NCBI RefSeq assembly: GCF_051466335.1
Contig: NZ_CP195793.1
Coordinates: 1,984,001 to 2,048,000 of the forward strand
Length of the DNA: 64,000 nt
Reading direction: 5' to 3'
Source of the DNA: Planctomicrobium sp051466335
GTDB taxonomy: Bacteria; Planctomycetota; Planctomycetia; Planctomycetales; Planctomycetaceae
The position numbers and the translations under genes were made by a program. Shown here piece after piece: positions 42,657 through 51,354 of the stretch (positions within the stretch are counted from its first letter, which is position 1; every line of letters begins with the position of its first letter). Below the pieces are notes generated by a model. The model saw nothing but the letters and a program-made list of their open reading frames with translations, was not told where the DNA came from and did not search any database.

Positions 42657-45365
42657 ATGAAATCGAGCAGTCTACAGCAGCGCATTCACGTTCGGTTTCG
42701 AGAACTTCTGGTACTCGTTCTGGTTTTAATCTCTCGTTCAGGTTCGGCTGCTGAACTTGATCCGCTCGACCTTGTCTGGAGTGGAACTTCCCAGGCTGTC
42801 CGTGACTTTATCCTTCGCACCGCAGACCTTCCGGGAGGGGAAGTTGTGCGACCCCTTGCCGACGCTCCAATCATGGTCTGGTGCGAACGTGGATTTCTCG
42901 GATCAGATAATGTTTACGCCGATGAGAGCAACCGTTATTGCGTTCTTCGGCTGATGATCGGGAATCAAACCGACCACGACATTCAGGTTACGTCAGATTC
43001 GATCGAGCTCAAAGTTGGTGAAACGCGATTCAAAATCGGGGCGGCTTCAAAAATGTCGCGACAGATGCCTCTCGAGATCGATTGGCATGAAGACGGCAAC
43101 ACACGACCCCAGTTTCAACTTCGGACACCGCAGAAACTGAACATCCCGCAAGGAAAGGCAGTGGCGTTCTGGTGTGTGTTCGCTGGATTTGAACCGATTC
43201 CGGTCGTTCCCCCGATGCTTCTCTCCATTCGCACCGAGACCGGCGAAGTTGTAAATCTGGACGTCATTCAACAACAGAACGCTCGTCTTGGACTGAAAAC
43301 AGCTGAAATCGGCCCTCAAAAGTCGTTGGTGATTTTGAGCATTATGGGGCAGTTGAATCGATTCAACTGTGCGTATCTCGCGTCTGAGATGAAAGCGTTG
43401 TCTCAAAATGGAGGGAAACGATTTCTCGTCGAATGGGGACCAGATGCTCAGCCGTCGGATGACGTACTGATCGGGTGGCTATTGTCGATGAATGCAGCCA
43501 GTCGTGAGGGGAATCCACTCGAGATGCAGCTCCCCGTTCTCCCGGCGTCGAGACAGGTCGTACTCGCAAATCTGACTGACGGAAACCGTGAAGTCGAAGA
43601 TTGGGCCGATGAGACACAAGGGGTGTACCGGGAATCGCGTGTCGGGGCGATTGCAGCCCTGCGTGATGTGTTCGAACGGGTTGATTCCAGCACGATCGAG
43701 CAGGAACTCGCTAACGGGCATACCTGGTCTCAGGAAGCCGCGATGATCGTGGGTGGGGAGCGGCTCGATCCAAAGGCGATTCCTCTTCTAATTGAATTAT
43801 CACACTCAGCGAACCCGGATTTACAGGCTGCCGCTGCAATTGCACTCGGTGAGCAGTCCTCGCCTCTTGCTGCAAACCGGCTGCAGGAGATGGTCAAGAG
43901 TCAGAATACAGACCTGACGCGAGCAGCGTTTCGGGGGTTGTTGCAAACGCCAACTCCGGCTCACCGCACTAATGTTCTGGCGATGCTGGCACAGGGGACT
44001 GTTCGATTACCCGGTCCTGAAATCTTTCGGCTGTTGGCCGACAATTATCACCCGGATTGGCAGACGTATCTCGCTGCCGGAGTGAACGATCCAGATGCAA
44101 AAAACCGGGAAGCGGCACTCGAAGTTCTGTACCAGATTGGGCATCCCCAGCTGGACAGAATGTGTCAAATCGCGTTGTCCGATCCGGAGGAAGCTGTCCG
44201 AGTCCAATCGTTTCGGATTTTGATGGACCGTACCGATCGAGCTTCATTGGAAGCCGCAAGTCAGTATTCGCTCGCGGAGCTCTCACAAGGGAAGATCACT
44301 CCACAGATTCTTGAGCACGTGGACCGGACTCGAGACTCGAGGGCAGCTTCTGCACTTCTTGTTGAACTCGAAAAACTGAATGGATCGCGTCATCGACTGA
44401 TTGAAGTGATCGGGGCGATCGGGACTGAAAAGCATCTGGAGGCAGTTGTTGCCAGCGTGGGGAAATACTCTGACGATGAGCAAGTCATCGTCGTGTCATT
44501 GTTGCCACGATTATCGCTGGACCTTCAGCTCAAGGTGCTCGGGGATCTGGCAGCTTCGCCGGTCGCAAGCGTTCGCTACGCTGCGGTTGGGAATCTGAAA
44601 TCGATCGGAAATGAAGAAGCACTGACGATTCTCGGTCGGATGTTGGAGAACGAAGCCAATGAGGGTGATCCTCTCGTCGTGTGTGTCGCGATGGGAGAGA
44701 TTGGAACGGAAGGAGCAATTCGCCGGCTGCGCTCTTATCAGGAGAAGGTGATTCAGGCTCAGGATAACAATGGAATCGCAGCGGTGGATCAGGCGTTCAA
44801 GGCATGGCGTTCCCGGTTTCCGGGTTACAGTTTTGTCGAGTCTGGTTTCGCCTACGTCTCTGCCGAGGACGAAGAGCAGGCTTTGAAGGCGTTCTCAATG
44901 GCGATCATGATCAATCCAGAGTTGGCGGACGCCTATTCTTCTCGCGGCAACGTCTATCTGCGCCGGAACGAGTTTGAGAAGGCTGATGTCGATTTTCGGA
45001 AAGCGATGAAACTGGACATTCATGACGGACAGGCATTGACGGGCGTCGCGATCGTCGCAGCGATCATCGGGGACTGGGAATCGGCTGTTAGTATGGTCGA
45101 GGTGAACGCGCCGAGATTTCGGACTGACCGCTTTTACTCCTACAACTCAGCCTGTGTCTATTCCCGATGTGTCGAGCGACTTCGTCAATCGACCGATTCG
45201 CCTGACGTCAAAGAAAAGATTGCCAATTTCGAAAAACTTGCGATCGAACGTCTGCAAGAGTCAATTACCCGCGGTTTTTCTCAGTTTGAATGGATGAAAG
45301 AAGATCCGGATCTCAGTGCAATTCGGGACCTTCCTGCTTTCCATCAATTGGAAGAGATGGAATAA
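42657..45365 (+). CDS. Exported HEAT- and TPR-repeat protein
   Basis: A 902-residue protein with an N-terminal signal (about 1-31, ending SGSAAE). Residues 60-190 form a beta-rich domain with 'MIGNQTDHDIQVT'. From about 350 to 720 there are HEAT-type helix pairs ('IPLLIELSHSANPDLQAAAAIALGE', in outline). Two or three TPR units follow from about 730: 'AFSMAIMINPELADAYSSRGNVYL' and 'DFRKAMKLDIHDG'. It is likely a periplasmic scaffold, and no catalytic motif is seen. mnmE starts 172 bases downstream. Confidence 0.8.
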   Translation: MKSSSLQQRIHVRFRELLVLVLVLISRSGSAAELDPLDLVWSGTSQAVRDFILRTADLPGGEVVRPLADAPIMVWCERGFLGSDNVYADESNRYCVLRLMIGNQTDHDIQVTSDSIELKVGETRFKIGAASKMSRQMPLEIDWHEDGNTRPQFQLRTPQKLNIPQGKAVAFWCVFAGFEPIPVVPPMLLSIRTETGEVVNLDVIQQQNARLGLKTAEIGPQKSLVILSIMGQLNRFNCAYLASEMKALSQNGGKRFLVEWGPDAQPSDDVLIGWLLSMNAASREGNPLEMQLPVLPASRQVVLANLTDGNREVEDWADETQGVYRESRVGAIAALRDVFERVDSSTIEQELANGHTWSQEAAMIVGGERLDPKAIPLLIELSHSANPDLQAAAAIALGEQSSPLAANRLQEMVKSQNTDLTRAAFRGLLQTPTPAHRTNVLAMLAQGTVRLPGPEIFRLLADNYHPDWQTYLAAGVNDPDAKNREAALEVLYQIGHPQLDRMCQIALSDPEEAVRVQSFRILMDRTDRASLEAASQYSLAELSQGKITPQILEHVDRTRDSRAASALLVELEKLNGSRHRLIEVIGAIGTEKHLEAVVASVGKYSDDEQVIVVSLLPRLSLDLQLKVLGDLAASPVASVRYAAVGNLKSIGNEEALTILGRMLENEANEGDPLVVCVAMGEIGTEGAIRRLRSYQEKVIQAQDNNGIAAVDQAFKAWRSRFPGYSFVESGFAYVSAEDEEQALKAFSMAIMINPELADAYSSRGNVYLRRNEFEKADVDFRKAMKLDIHDGQALTGVAIVAAIIGDWESAVSMVEVNAPRFRTDRFYSYNSACVYSRCVERLRQSTDSPDVKEKIANFEKLAIERLQESITRGFSQFEWMKEDPDLSAIRDLPAFHQLEEME

Positions 45366-45537
45366 CTGCGGAGTCTTGTGCCGTTGCATCAAGATTACTT
45401 TGGAGCACTTCTGCGCTTATAGCTGGGCCAAAATCGCTTCTGGTCTGCTGGTTTCTGTCGGAAAAATGTGGGATGCTTTCCGCTTGCTCGCGTTTTTGTG
45501 CGAGGAAATGTGTTACTCCGAAAAAGCCTGAAGTGCG

Positions 45538-46914
45538 ATGAGATTCACGCTGGACGATACAATTGCTGCGATTGCCTCCGCTCCCGGTCCAGCGTTCCGG
45601 GGAATCATTCGCGTGAGCGGTCCCGACACTCCAGCTGTCCTGAATAAGCTCCTGATGACAGAGAGCTGGCAGGGGAATCGGGAAAAGCAATCCCGGAGAA
45701 TTTCAATCCTCATTCCTGTCGGGGATGGACGCGTCTCGATTCCGGCTGACCTTCTTTATTGGCCAACCGCTCGTAGCTTCACTGGAGAAACTCTGGGTGA
45801 GCTACATCTTGTGGGCTCTCCACCGCTGTTGAATGAAGTGCTCGCCAAGATTCTTGTGAACGGAGCACGACCTGCAGAAAAAGGGGAATTCACGTTACGT
45901 GCGTTCCTGGCTGGTCGAATTGATCTGGTTCAGGCGGAGGCTGTTCTTGGCGTGATTGATGCAGGTGATTCTGGAGAACTCAAAACCGCACTCGCGCAGC
46001 TGGCGGGTGGGATTTCAACTCGTATGGCTGACTTGCGGGAAGAATTGTTATTGCATCTCGCTGATCTGGAAGCTGGGTTGGATTTTGTTGAAGAAGACAT
46101 TGAGTTCGTTGCCCGTGAAGAACTGACCAGAAGGCTGAACGCAGCCCATTCGATGATCTCGGCGTTGCTGTTACAAGCTTCTGGACGCATGCAATCACAT
46201 GGGCGAAAGAAGGTCGTCCTCGCAGGGCTCCCCAATGCGGGGAAGAGCACGCTGTTCAATCGACTGGTTGGTAAAGAGGCGGCGTTGGTATCCCCGATTG
46301 CGGGTACCACTCGCGATTATCTGTCTGCCCCTGTATCCCATTCTGGGGTCACTTTCGAACTGATTGATACTGCGGGGTGGGAGCAGGCACGAGACGGGAT
46401 CGAAGCTGCTGCCGCGGAACTTCGGTCTGATCAACTTCAACGTGCTGACTTGGTTGTCTGGTGTACTTCCGCTGAGGATAATCCTGAGAGTTTGGAATCC
46501 GATGAACAGCTCTATTTGCAGTGTCGGGAAGTGGCCACGCAGGTGCTGAGAGTCCGGACGAAGGCGGACCAATCATCGACAAATAAGCATGCTGACAAAC
46601 TGGACGACCTGTCGGTTTCGGTTCAGGAAGAGATCGGTTTAGAGGAAATGCTTGATGGTGTGGTCAAGCATTTATCCAGTGCTCGAAGTGACGCCGAACT
46701 GATCGGGGCAACCGCTGCGCGGTGTCGTGAAAGCCTTCAACATTCGTTGTTGGGAATTGAACGGGCTCTCGAACTGATCGAGATTCAAGCGGGAGATGAA
46801 TTGATTTCATTAGAACTGCGGGACGTGTTGGATCAGTTGGGCCGAATTCTTGGTCAAGTTTATACCGACGACATTCTGGATCGCATCTTCAGTCGATTCT
46901 GCATTGGAAAATAG
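45538..46914 (+). CDS. mnmE: tRNA modification GTPase MnmE
   Basis: A 458-residue GTPase that, with MnmG, installs the 5-carboxymethylaminomethyl group on wobble uridine in tRNA. The N-terminal tetrahydrofolate-binding domain is followed by helices and an inserted G domain: G1 GLPNAGKST (about 227), GTTRDY, G3 DTAGW and G4 TKAD, the last one replacing the more usual NKxD. The C-terminal FCIGK carries the catalytic cysteine. The RNase HII-like gene follows after about 50 bases. Confidence 0.95.
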   Translation: MRFTLDDTIAAIASAPGPAFRGIIRVSGPDTPAVLNKLLMTESWQGNREKQSRRISILIPVGDGRVSIPADLLYWPTARSFTGETLGELHLVGSPPLLNEVLAKILVNGARPAEKGEFTLRAFLAGRIDLVQAEAVLGVIDAGDSGELKTALAQLAGGISTRMADLREELLLHLADLEAGLDFVEEDIEFVAREELTRRLNAAHSMISALLLQASGRMQSHGRKKVVLAGLPNAGKSTLFNRLVGKEAALVSPIAGTTRDYLSAPVSHSGVTFELIDTAGWEQARDGIEAAAAELRSDQLQRADLVVWCTSAEDNPESLESDEQLYLQCREVATQVLRVRTKADQSSTNKHADKLDDLSVSVQEEIGLEEMLDGVVKHLSSARSDAELIGATAARCRESLQHSLLGIERALELIEIQAGDELISLELRDVLDQLGRILGQVYTDDILDRIFSRFCIGK

Positions 46915-46962
46915 TGGATCGTTTGCTGTTCATATGGCTGTGATTCACGAAGTTTGCTGGGT

Positions 46963-47967
46963 ATGAAGGTTTCCGTTGAAATGAATCAGAATGCAGATGT
47001 CGGAGGAGTTGCGGGGCTTTTTGTTGGCATGGATGAAGCTGGCTATGGCCCAAATCTCGGGCCACTCGTGATCGTCGCCACTCGTTGGGCGCTCCCAGAG
47101 GTGCCTCAGCAATGCGAGCTTTATAAGTTGCTTCAGGGCATCGTGAGTGTGAGCAGGGATCGGCTCGGGCAGAAATTGCACATCGCGGATTCGAAGGTTG
47201 TGCATGTTGGTAAGCACGGGTTCCGCGCCTTGGAAACTTCCGCATTGACGTTATTGCAGTCGTTGGGGTGGAAGACAGACACGTTTCAAGGATTGTGGCG
47301 GCAACTTATTGGGGGTGAAGCCTATGACAAGCAAGTCCAGCATTTGGCCCCCTGGTATGTCGACGATCTCAAGCTTCCCGTCGCTGCTGAAGCATCGGTG
47401 ATTCGCGGCATGATGCAGAAATTGCAGTCTTGCATGGAGATCTCGGGGGCAACGTTGCTGGACGTGCGAGGCGATCTCATCGTTGAGGAGAGATTCAATC
47501 AGGAAGTGGAGCGATTCTCGAATAACAAAGGACAAGTGCTGTCGCAGAACGCCTTTCGATTACTTCGGTCGACGTGGGATCCAGGAGAGACTGTGCCGAC
47601 TCTCTTCGTTGGGGACAAGCACGGCGGTCGGAATCGGTATGATGAACTCTTGGCGGGTGTGATGGATGGGGAGATGATTCTGAGGTTGGAAGAGGGCCAG
47701 CAGATGAGCCGGTATCGTGTGGGATGCACTGAATTGCGCTTTCAAGTCGGTGGAGAATCGCATTTACCGGTCGCTTGTGCGTCGATTATCGCGAAGTATC
47801 TGCGAGAGTTATCGATGGATCTTTTGAATCAGTACTGGGAGAAATTGTGTCCAGGAGTGAAACCGACGCGAGGTTATCCGATGGACGCTCGGCGATTTCG
47901 GGACGATGTCAACGACGTCCGCCAGAAGTTGGGGCTTTGTGATCAGCTTTTCTGGAGAAGTCGTTAA
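46963..47967 (+). CDS. Divergent RNase HII-like protein
   Basis: A protein of about 334 residues with the layout of RNase HII but low overall similarity. GMDEAGYGPNLGPLVI near the N-terminus parallels the catalytic DEAGRGPLAGPVV. 'IADSK' follows as in RNase HII 'DSK'. The segment ACASIIAKYLRELSM near residue 275 parallels 'AASIIAKVxRDxxM', and 'GYPMDARRF' follows at the expected place. It is 100 residues longer than RNase HII. It may cleave RNA in RNA-DNA hybrids or have a new specificity. ATG 46963 is chosen; ATG 46981 is possible. It lies 48 bases behind mnmE. Confidence 0.7.
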   Translation: MKVSVEMNQNADVGGVAGLFVGMDEAGYGPNLGPLVIVATRWALPEVPQQCELYKLLQGIVSVSRDRLGQKLHIADSKVVHVGKHGFRALETSALTLLQSLGWKTDTFQGLWRQLIGGEAYDKQVQHLAPWYVDDLKLPVAAEASVIRGMMQKLQSCMEISGATLLDVRGDLIVEERFNQEVERFSNNKGQVLSQNAFRLLRSTWDPGETVPTLFVGDKHGGRNRYDELLAGVMDGEMILRLEEGQQMSRYRVGCTELRFQVGGESHLPVACASIIAKYLRELSMDLLNQYWEKLCPGVKPTRGYPMDARRFRDDVNDVRQKLGLCDQLFWRSR

Positions 47968-47990
47968 TACAGTTTGTGCAGCGGGCGGAG

Positions 47991-48479
47991 TCAATTACCT
48001 GTATCACGGAAGAGAAGGACGACGACTTCCGCGGAAATCGCTTCCTCGCGGCCGATCGGGCCCACTTTCTCACCTGTTTTCGCTTTGACGCTCACTTGCG
48101 AAATGTCGACTTTTAAGAGCTTGGCAAGTTCGGCTCGAATCGGGTCTTTGAACGAAGAGAGCTTCGGACGCTGGGCGAAGACAATGCAGTCTGCGTTTCC
48201 GATCTTCCAGCCTTCGCTGAAAACTTTGTTGAGCACACCTTGAAGCAGTGCGACTGAGTTCGCCCCGCGGTATGCAGGATCGGTGTCCGGGTACCACTCG
48301 CCAATGTCTCCCCATGCGAGCGCTCCCAAAATGGCGTCCGTCAGGGCATGCAGGAGGACGTCGCCGTCGCTGTGAGCGACGCATCCCTTTTCGTGCGGGA
48401 TTTCTAACCCGCCGATCACGAGCCGAAGCTCCGGCGCAAGGCGATGGGTGTCGTGTCCTAGTCCAATCCGCATGTTCAT
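47991..48479 (-). CDS. ispF: 2-C-methyl-D-erythritol 2,4-cyclodiphosphate synthase
   Basis: A 162-residue enzyme of the non-mevalonate isoprenoid pathway. 'RIGLGHDTHRL' with the zinc-binding Asp10 and His12, 'AHSDGDVLLHALTDAILGAL' with the third ligand His, and the C-terminal 'SVKAKTGEKVG..GREEAI' are all family signatures. GAGG lies about eight bases before ATG 48479; ATG 48473 would be two residues shorter. It converges on the RNase HII-like gene. Confidence 0.96.
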   Translation of the reverse strand: MNMRIGLGHDTHRLAPELRLVIGGLEIPHEKGCVAHSDGDVLLHALTDAILGALAWGDIGEWYPDTDPAYRGANSVALLQGVLNKVFSEGWKIGNADCIVFAQRPKLSSFKDPIRAELAKLLKVDISQVSVKAKTGEKVGPIGREEAISAEVVVLLFRDTGN

Positions 48480-48796
48480 GGGGGTGACCTCTCCAGGTGA
48501 AGTAGCGACTATAGATGCAACTGTTTGTTTTCGTCAAAAGAGGAGACGCCCGTTCAGTTGTGTCATCCTGTCGTGGACAGAAGCTTCGTCTACCATTCGG
48601 CAGTGATTGCCGAATGTCTCCAAATCGATGTCGTGTCAAATTGTAATGTCGCCAATTTGTGAGAAAGAAGGGCTTCAAGCTTACAAAGAAGTTCTTCGAT
48701 TTCTGTCAATGCCAATGTTTTCGTGGTGTTGAAAATAATTTTTAATTGTTTTTTAGTAAGTGGTTGCGTTTAAATTTCTGTTGTTGTTTTTGGAAA
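48480..48796. other. AT-rich region upstream of csrA
   Basis: About 320 bases without a gene. The part 48710-48790 is strikingly AT-rich with T-runs and A-runs, a setting suited to DNA bending by IHF or HU upstream of the sigma-54-type promoter that begins at 48797. No gene is supported. Confidence 0.5.
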
Positions 48797-48812
48797 TGGC
48801 ACGCTCTCTGCA
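48797..48812 (+). promoter_or_regulatory. Sigma-54-type promoter upstream of csrA
   Basis: The sequence TGGCACGCTCTCTGCA matches the RpoN consensus TGGCACG-N4-TTGCA at 15 of 16 positions counting the spacer as free, and has the exact GG-N10-GC core (GG 48798-48799, GC 48810-48811). Transcription would start near 48823, giving a leader of about 87 bases before csrA. An enhancer-binding activator would be needed, with sites probably further upstream. Confidence 0.72.
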
Positions 48813-48890
48813 TTAGGTCTTTTCAGATGGCAGCGACAAAGACAAGTTCAGTGAAACTGCCAAGACTTGATGAAATTTGTCAAAAATTCC

Positions 48891-48901
48891 AAGGACAAGG
48901 A
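48891..48901 (+). promoter_or_regulatory. Tandem AAGGA sites over csrA ribosome binding site
   Basis: AAGGA occurs at 48891-48895 and again at 48897-48901, eight bases before the csrA ATG. One of them is the Shine-Dalgarno sequence. CsrA binds GGA motifs that overlap ribosome binding sites, so this pair is a likely autoregulatory site. It would repress csrA translation. Confidence 0.6.
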
Positions 48902-48909
48902 ACGCGATT

Positions 48910-49116
48910 ATGTTGGTTTTGACACGTAAGAAGGATGAGACGATTCGAATTGGTGACTCGATTGTAATCAAAGTGATTTCATGCGGTCACGGCAAAGCGA
49001 AGATCGGAATTGAAGCCCCAGTCACCACTCGAGTGCTTCGAGGCGAGATCCTGGCGGCACTCCAAAAGGCCGTTTGTGACGGCGAAGAACAAAAAAATTC
49101 ACTTGTCGCCCACTAA
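48910..49116 (+). CDS. csrA: Carbon storage regulator CsrA
   Basis: A 68-residue RNA-binding dimer that starts MLVLTRKKDETIRIGDSIVI and ends the core with 'KIGIEAPVTTRVLRGEI', where the conserved Arg is RNA-contacting (Arg44 in E. coli). It controls translation and stability of target mRNAs. ATG 48910 is fixed by the family start and the AAGGA upstream; the frame is open to 48877 but earlier residues are not CsrA. The S41 protease gene follows after 64 bases, so the two may be co-transcribed. Confidence 0.96.
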   Translation: MLVLTRKKDETIRIGDSIVIKVISCGHGKAKIGIEAPVTTRVLRGEILAALQKAVCDGEEQKNSLVAH

Positions 49117-49180
49117 ATTTCAAAAACGACTCATTGACGCTGATTACAGACCTGAAACACTTCTCACTGGAATGACTCCT

Positions 49181-51115
49181 ATGAAGACGACACACAATAA
49201 TTCGAACAGCTCTTTCGTCCTCGCAATGGTAATGACTCTGGTTGTTACCTGCGGATTTCTGAATGCTTCCGAGCCAATCAATACCAGCTCTGCACTGGTT
49301 CCTGTGACATCTGAAAATGACGTCATCAGCAACAGTTTCGTGCAAGTTCGCCACGAAGCGATGAACGAAAATGGAATCGGCATACCTCGGGCTCGTGAAG
49401 ATGTTGTCCCCTTGAAGACAACATACGGGGATAGCCAGAACCCGGTTGAGATTTCCAACGCGAAGATCACCAACCGAGCGACGGATGCAAAGATGCAAGG
49501 GTTTCTTGCACGAACAAGCATGAATCAGTTGGTGACCGTTTACCGCGAAGCATCTCAGATGGTTGATCAGCGACACGTTGATCCGCCTGCAGTCGAAATG
49601 CGATCCAGAAGCTCGATTCAGAACGTGATTTACGCTCTCAACAACGAGCACTTTCTTCGGGCAGGCAATGCAAGTATCAATGTTCAGGGGATTCAGAACG
49701 TACAGGGACAGCTCCAGCAGCTGATGAATCAGCCAGCTCGAGACACAAATCAGGCTGTGGCGTTAATGCAGACAGTTGCTGAAACTGTGAACCGAGGAAC
49801 AGGGATTCGACGCGAAGCGGTTGCACTTGAGTTCTTGAACGGAATGTTGGATTCCTTGGACAAGTACTCTTCCTTTATGCCAGAAAGTGGTTCGGCGAGT
49901 AACGGAGCCATGATTGACAGTGCGACCGTCACAGCTTCTCTCGAAGAGAATATCGTCGGCTTGGGAGTTGAATTGAAGGCACATGCACAAGGGGTGGAGC
50001 TGGTTGGTATTGTTGAGAACAGCCCAGCAGCACAACTTGGACTTCAGGAGGGCGATTTGATTGTCGCAATCAATCAGCAGAGCATGGCTGGAAAGAGTTT
50101 GAACGAGATTGCAGACAAGTTGGCTGGTCCAGCTGGAAGCTCGGTCACATTGGACATCGTACGAAATGGGCAGAAGTATCGAGGTGCAGCAGTTCGTCGT
50201 AGCTTCTACGTCGGAAGTGTGGCTGGGACCAAAATGATCGATACTGTGAACGGAGTGGGTTACATCCGACTCAAGCAATTCTCGGCTTCTTCTGCAAAGG
50301 ATTTGGAAAAGGCTTTGTTCACTCTCCACAATCAGGGAATGAAGAGCCTGGTGTTCGACTTGCGAGGTAACCCAGGAGGATTGCTCGACGTCTGCATCGA
50401 AATGTCGGATATGTTTCTCCCACGAGGAACAATTGTCTCCACAAAGGGTCGAAACGCATCTGACAACTCCACATCGACAGCTTCTCAGCCAAAGACCTGG
50501 AGTGTGCCGTTAGTGGTTCTTGTTGACGATAACTCTGCAAGTGCCAGCGAGATTTTCGCAGCAGCGATTCAGGAAAATGGACGAGGTGTGATTGTCGGTC
50601 GGAATTCATATGGAAAGGGAACTGTTCAGACTCACTTCCCAATGAACTCCGTTCCAGCAATCCTGAAGTTGACGACAGCCAAGTTTTACTCTCCATCAGG
50701 ACGTGAAATGGCTGGTGCAGGAGTCGCTCCTGACGTCCCAACAGCAGCTCCTGCTGAGGGACGGGTGAGCAACAACGACAGCGACGTGCAGACAGCTCGA
50801 CAGGTCATCGCTTACGGTGCTCCTGGACAGATGGCTACGAATCAGACTGGGAATAGTGCGGGGAACAAGGCTCCAATCAACTTCCTGCCAGCAAACAACA
50901 ATAACAATTACAACTTGGGGAACTACACTCCAAATTACAACACCAACTTCAACCCAGCTGGTCACTCCAACATCAACTACAACGGTTACAATGTCGGGAA
51001 CGGAAGCGACCGTGGTTTCCACTCCCTGAGCAACCCACACGCTGCTCCAAACAGTAACTACGGTGGAGTCAACAACACCGGACGCGGTTTGCCAGAAGGT
51101 GTTCGTGAGTACTAA
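49181..51115 (+). CDS. S41 family C-terminal processing protease with Asn-rich tail
   Basis: A 644-residue exported protease of the CtpA/tail-specific type. The signal peptide covers about 1-30 of MKTTHNNSNSSFVLAMVMTL.... A PDZ domain contains 'VEIVENSPAAQLGLQEGDLIVAIN', in outline. The S41 core follows with 'LVFDLRGNPGGLLDV' and the Ser/Lys dyad in DDNSASASEIF and YGKGTVQ. The last 100 residues are very rich in Asn, Tyr, Gly and Pro, unlike known Ctp proteases. ATG 49181 is chosen; ATG 49172 adds three residues. A terminator follows. Confidence 0.88.
   Translation: MKTTHNNSNSSFVLAMVMTLVVTCGFLNASEPINTSSALVPVTSENDVISNSFVQVRHEAMNENGIGIPRAREDVVPLKTTYGDSQNPVEISNAKITNRATDAKMQGFLARTSMNQLVTVYREASQMVDQRHVDPPAVEMRSRSSIQNVIYALNNEHFLRAGNASINVQGIQNVQGQLQQLMNQPARDTNQAVALMQTVAETVNRGTGIRREAVALEFLNGMLDSLDKYSSFMPESGSASNGAMIDSATVTASLEENIVGLGVELKAHAQGVELVGIVENSPAAQLGLQEGDLIVAINQQSMAGKSLNEIADKLAGPAGSSVTLDIVRNGQKYRGAAVRRSFYVGSVAGTKMIDTVNGVGYIRLKQFSASSAKDLEKALFTLHNQGMKSLVFDLRGNPGGLLDVCIEMSDMFLPRGTIVSTKGRNASDNSTSTASQPKTWSVPLVVLVDDNSASASEIFAAAIQENGRGVIVGRNSYGKGTVQTHFPMNSVPAILKLTTAKFYSPSGREMAGAGVAPDVPTAAPAEGRVSNNDSDVQTARQVIAYGAPGQMATNQTGNSAGNKAPINFLPANNNNNYNLGNYTPNYNTNFNPAGHSNINYNGYNVGNGSDRGFHSLSNPHAAPNSNYGGVNNTGRGLPEGVREY
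50870..51110 (+). repeat. Asn/Tyr-rich low-complexity coding tail
   Basis: A stretch of AAC/AAT-rich codons with TAC and GGA encodes the Asn-, Tyr- and Gly-rich C-terminus of the S41 protease, including short runs such as NNNNNYNLGNY. Composition is clearly unlike the catalytic part. Confidence 0.6.
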
Positions 51116-51144
51116 TCTGGTTTGAGTAACGCAAGCTACTCAGT

Positions 51145-51178
51145 AAGAGCCCGGTGATGAAAATCGCCGGGCTCTTTT
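51145..51178 (+). terminator. Terminator of the csrA-protease unit
   Basis: Stem AAGAGCCCGG / CCGGGCTCTT with a TGATGAAAATCG loop, followed by TT. It lies 30 bases behind the protease gene. Confidence 0.8.
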
Positions 51179-51294
51179 CATTCAGTGGTGCTACTTCGCT
51201 TCTGGCTCGACGCTCTCCGGAACTGCATGAGCGTTTCGCATTTTGCTGACTCGGTTATTCATGTTTGAGTCAGTTGCTCGCTGCGGATGAAGTC

Positions 51295-51328
51295 AAAAAA
51301 GAAAGCTCCGCAGTGTGTGCGGAGCTCT
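51295..51328 (-). terminator. Terminator of the DUF3500 gene
   Basis: Stem AGCTCCGCA / TGCGGAGCT. On the minus strand it runs into CTTTCTTTTTT. It lies 27 bases behind the minus-strand DUF3500 gene. Confidence 0.8.
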
Positions 51329-51354
51329 CTCGTCTCGAAACAGACGCCGTTTGA

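Noticed and set aside
45290..45541. Open frame between the HEAT/TPR gene and mnmE
   Set aside because: It overlaps both neighbours out of frame and lacks any motif.
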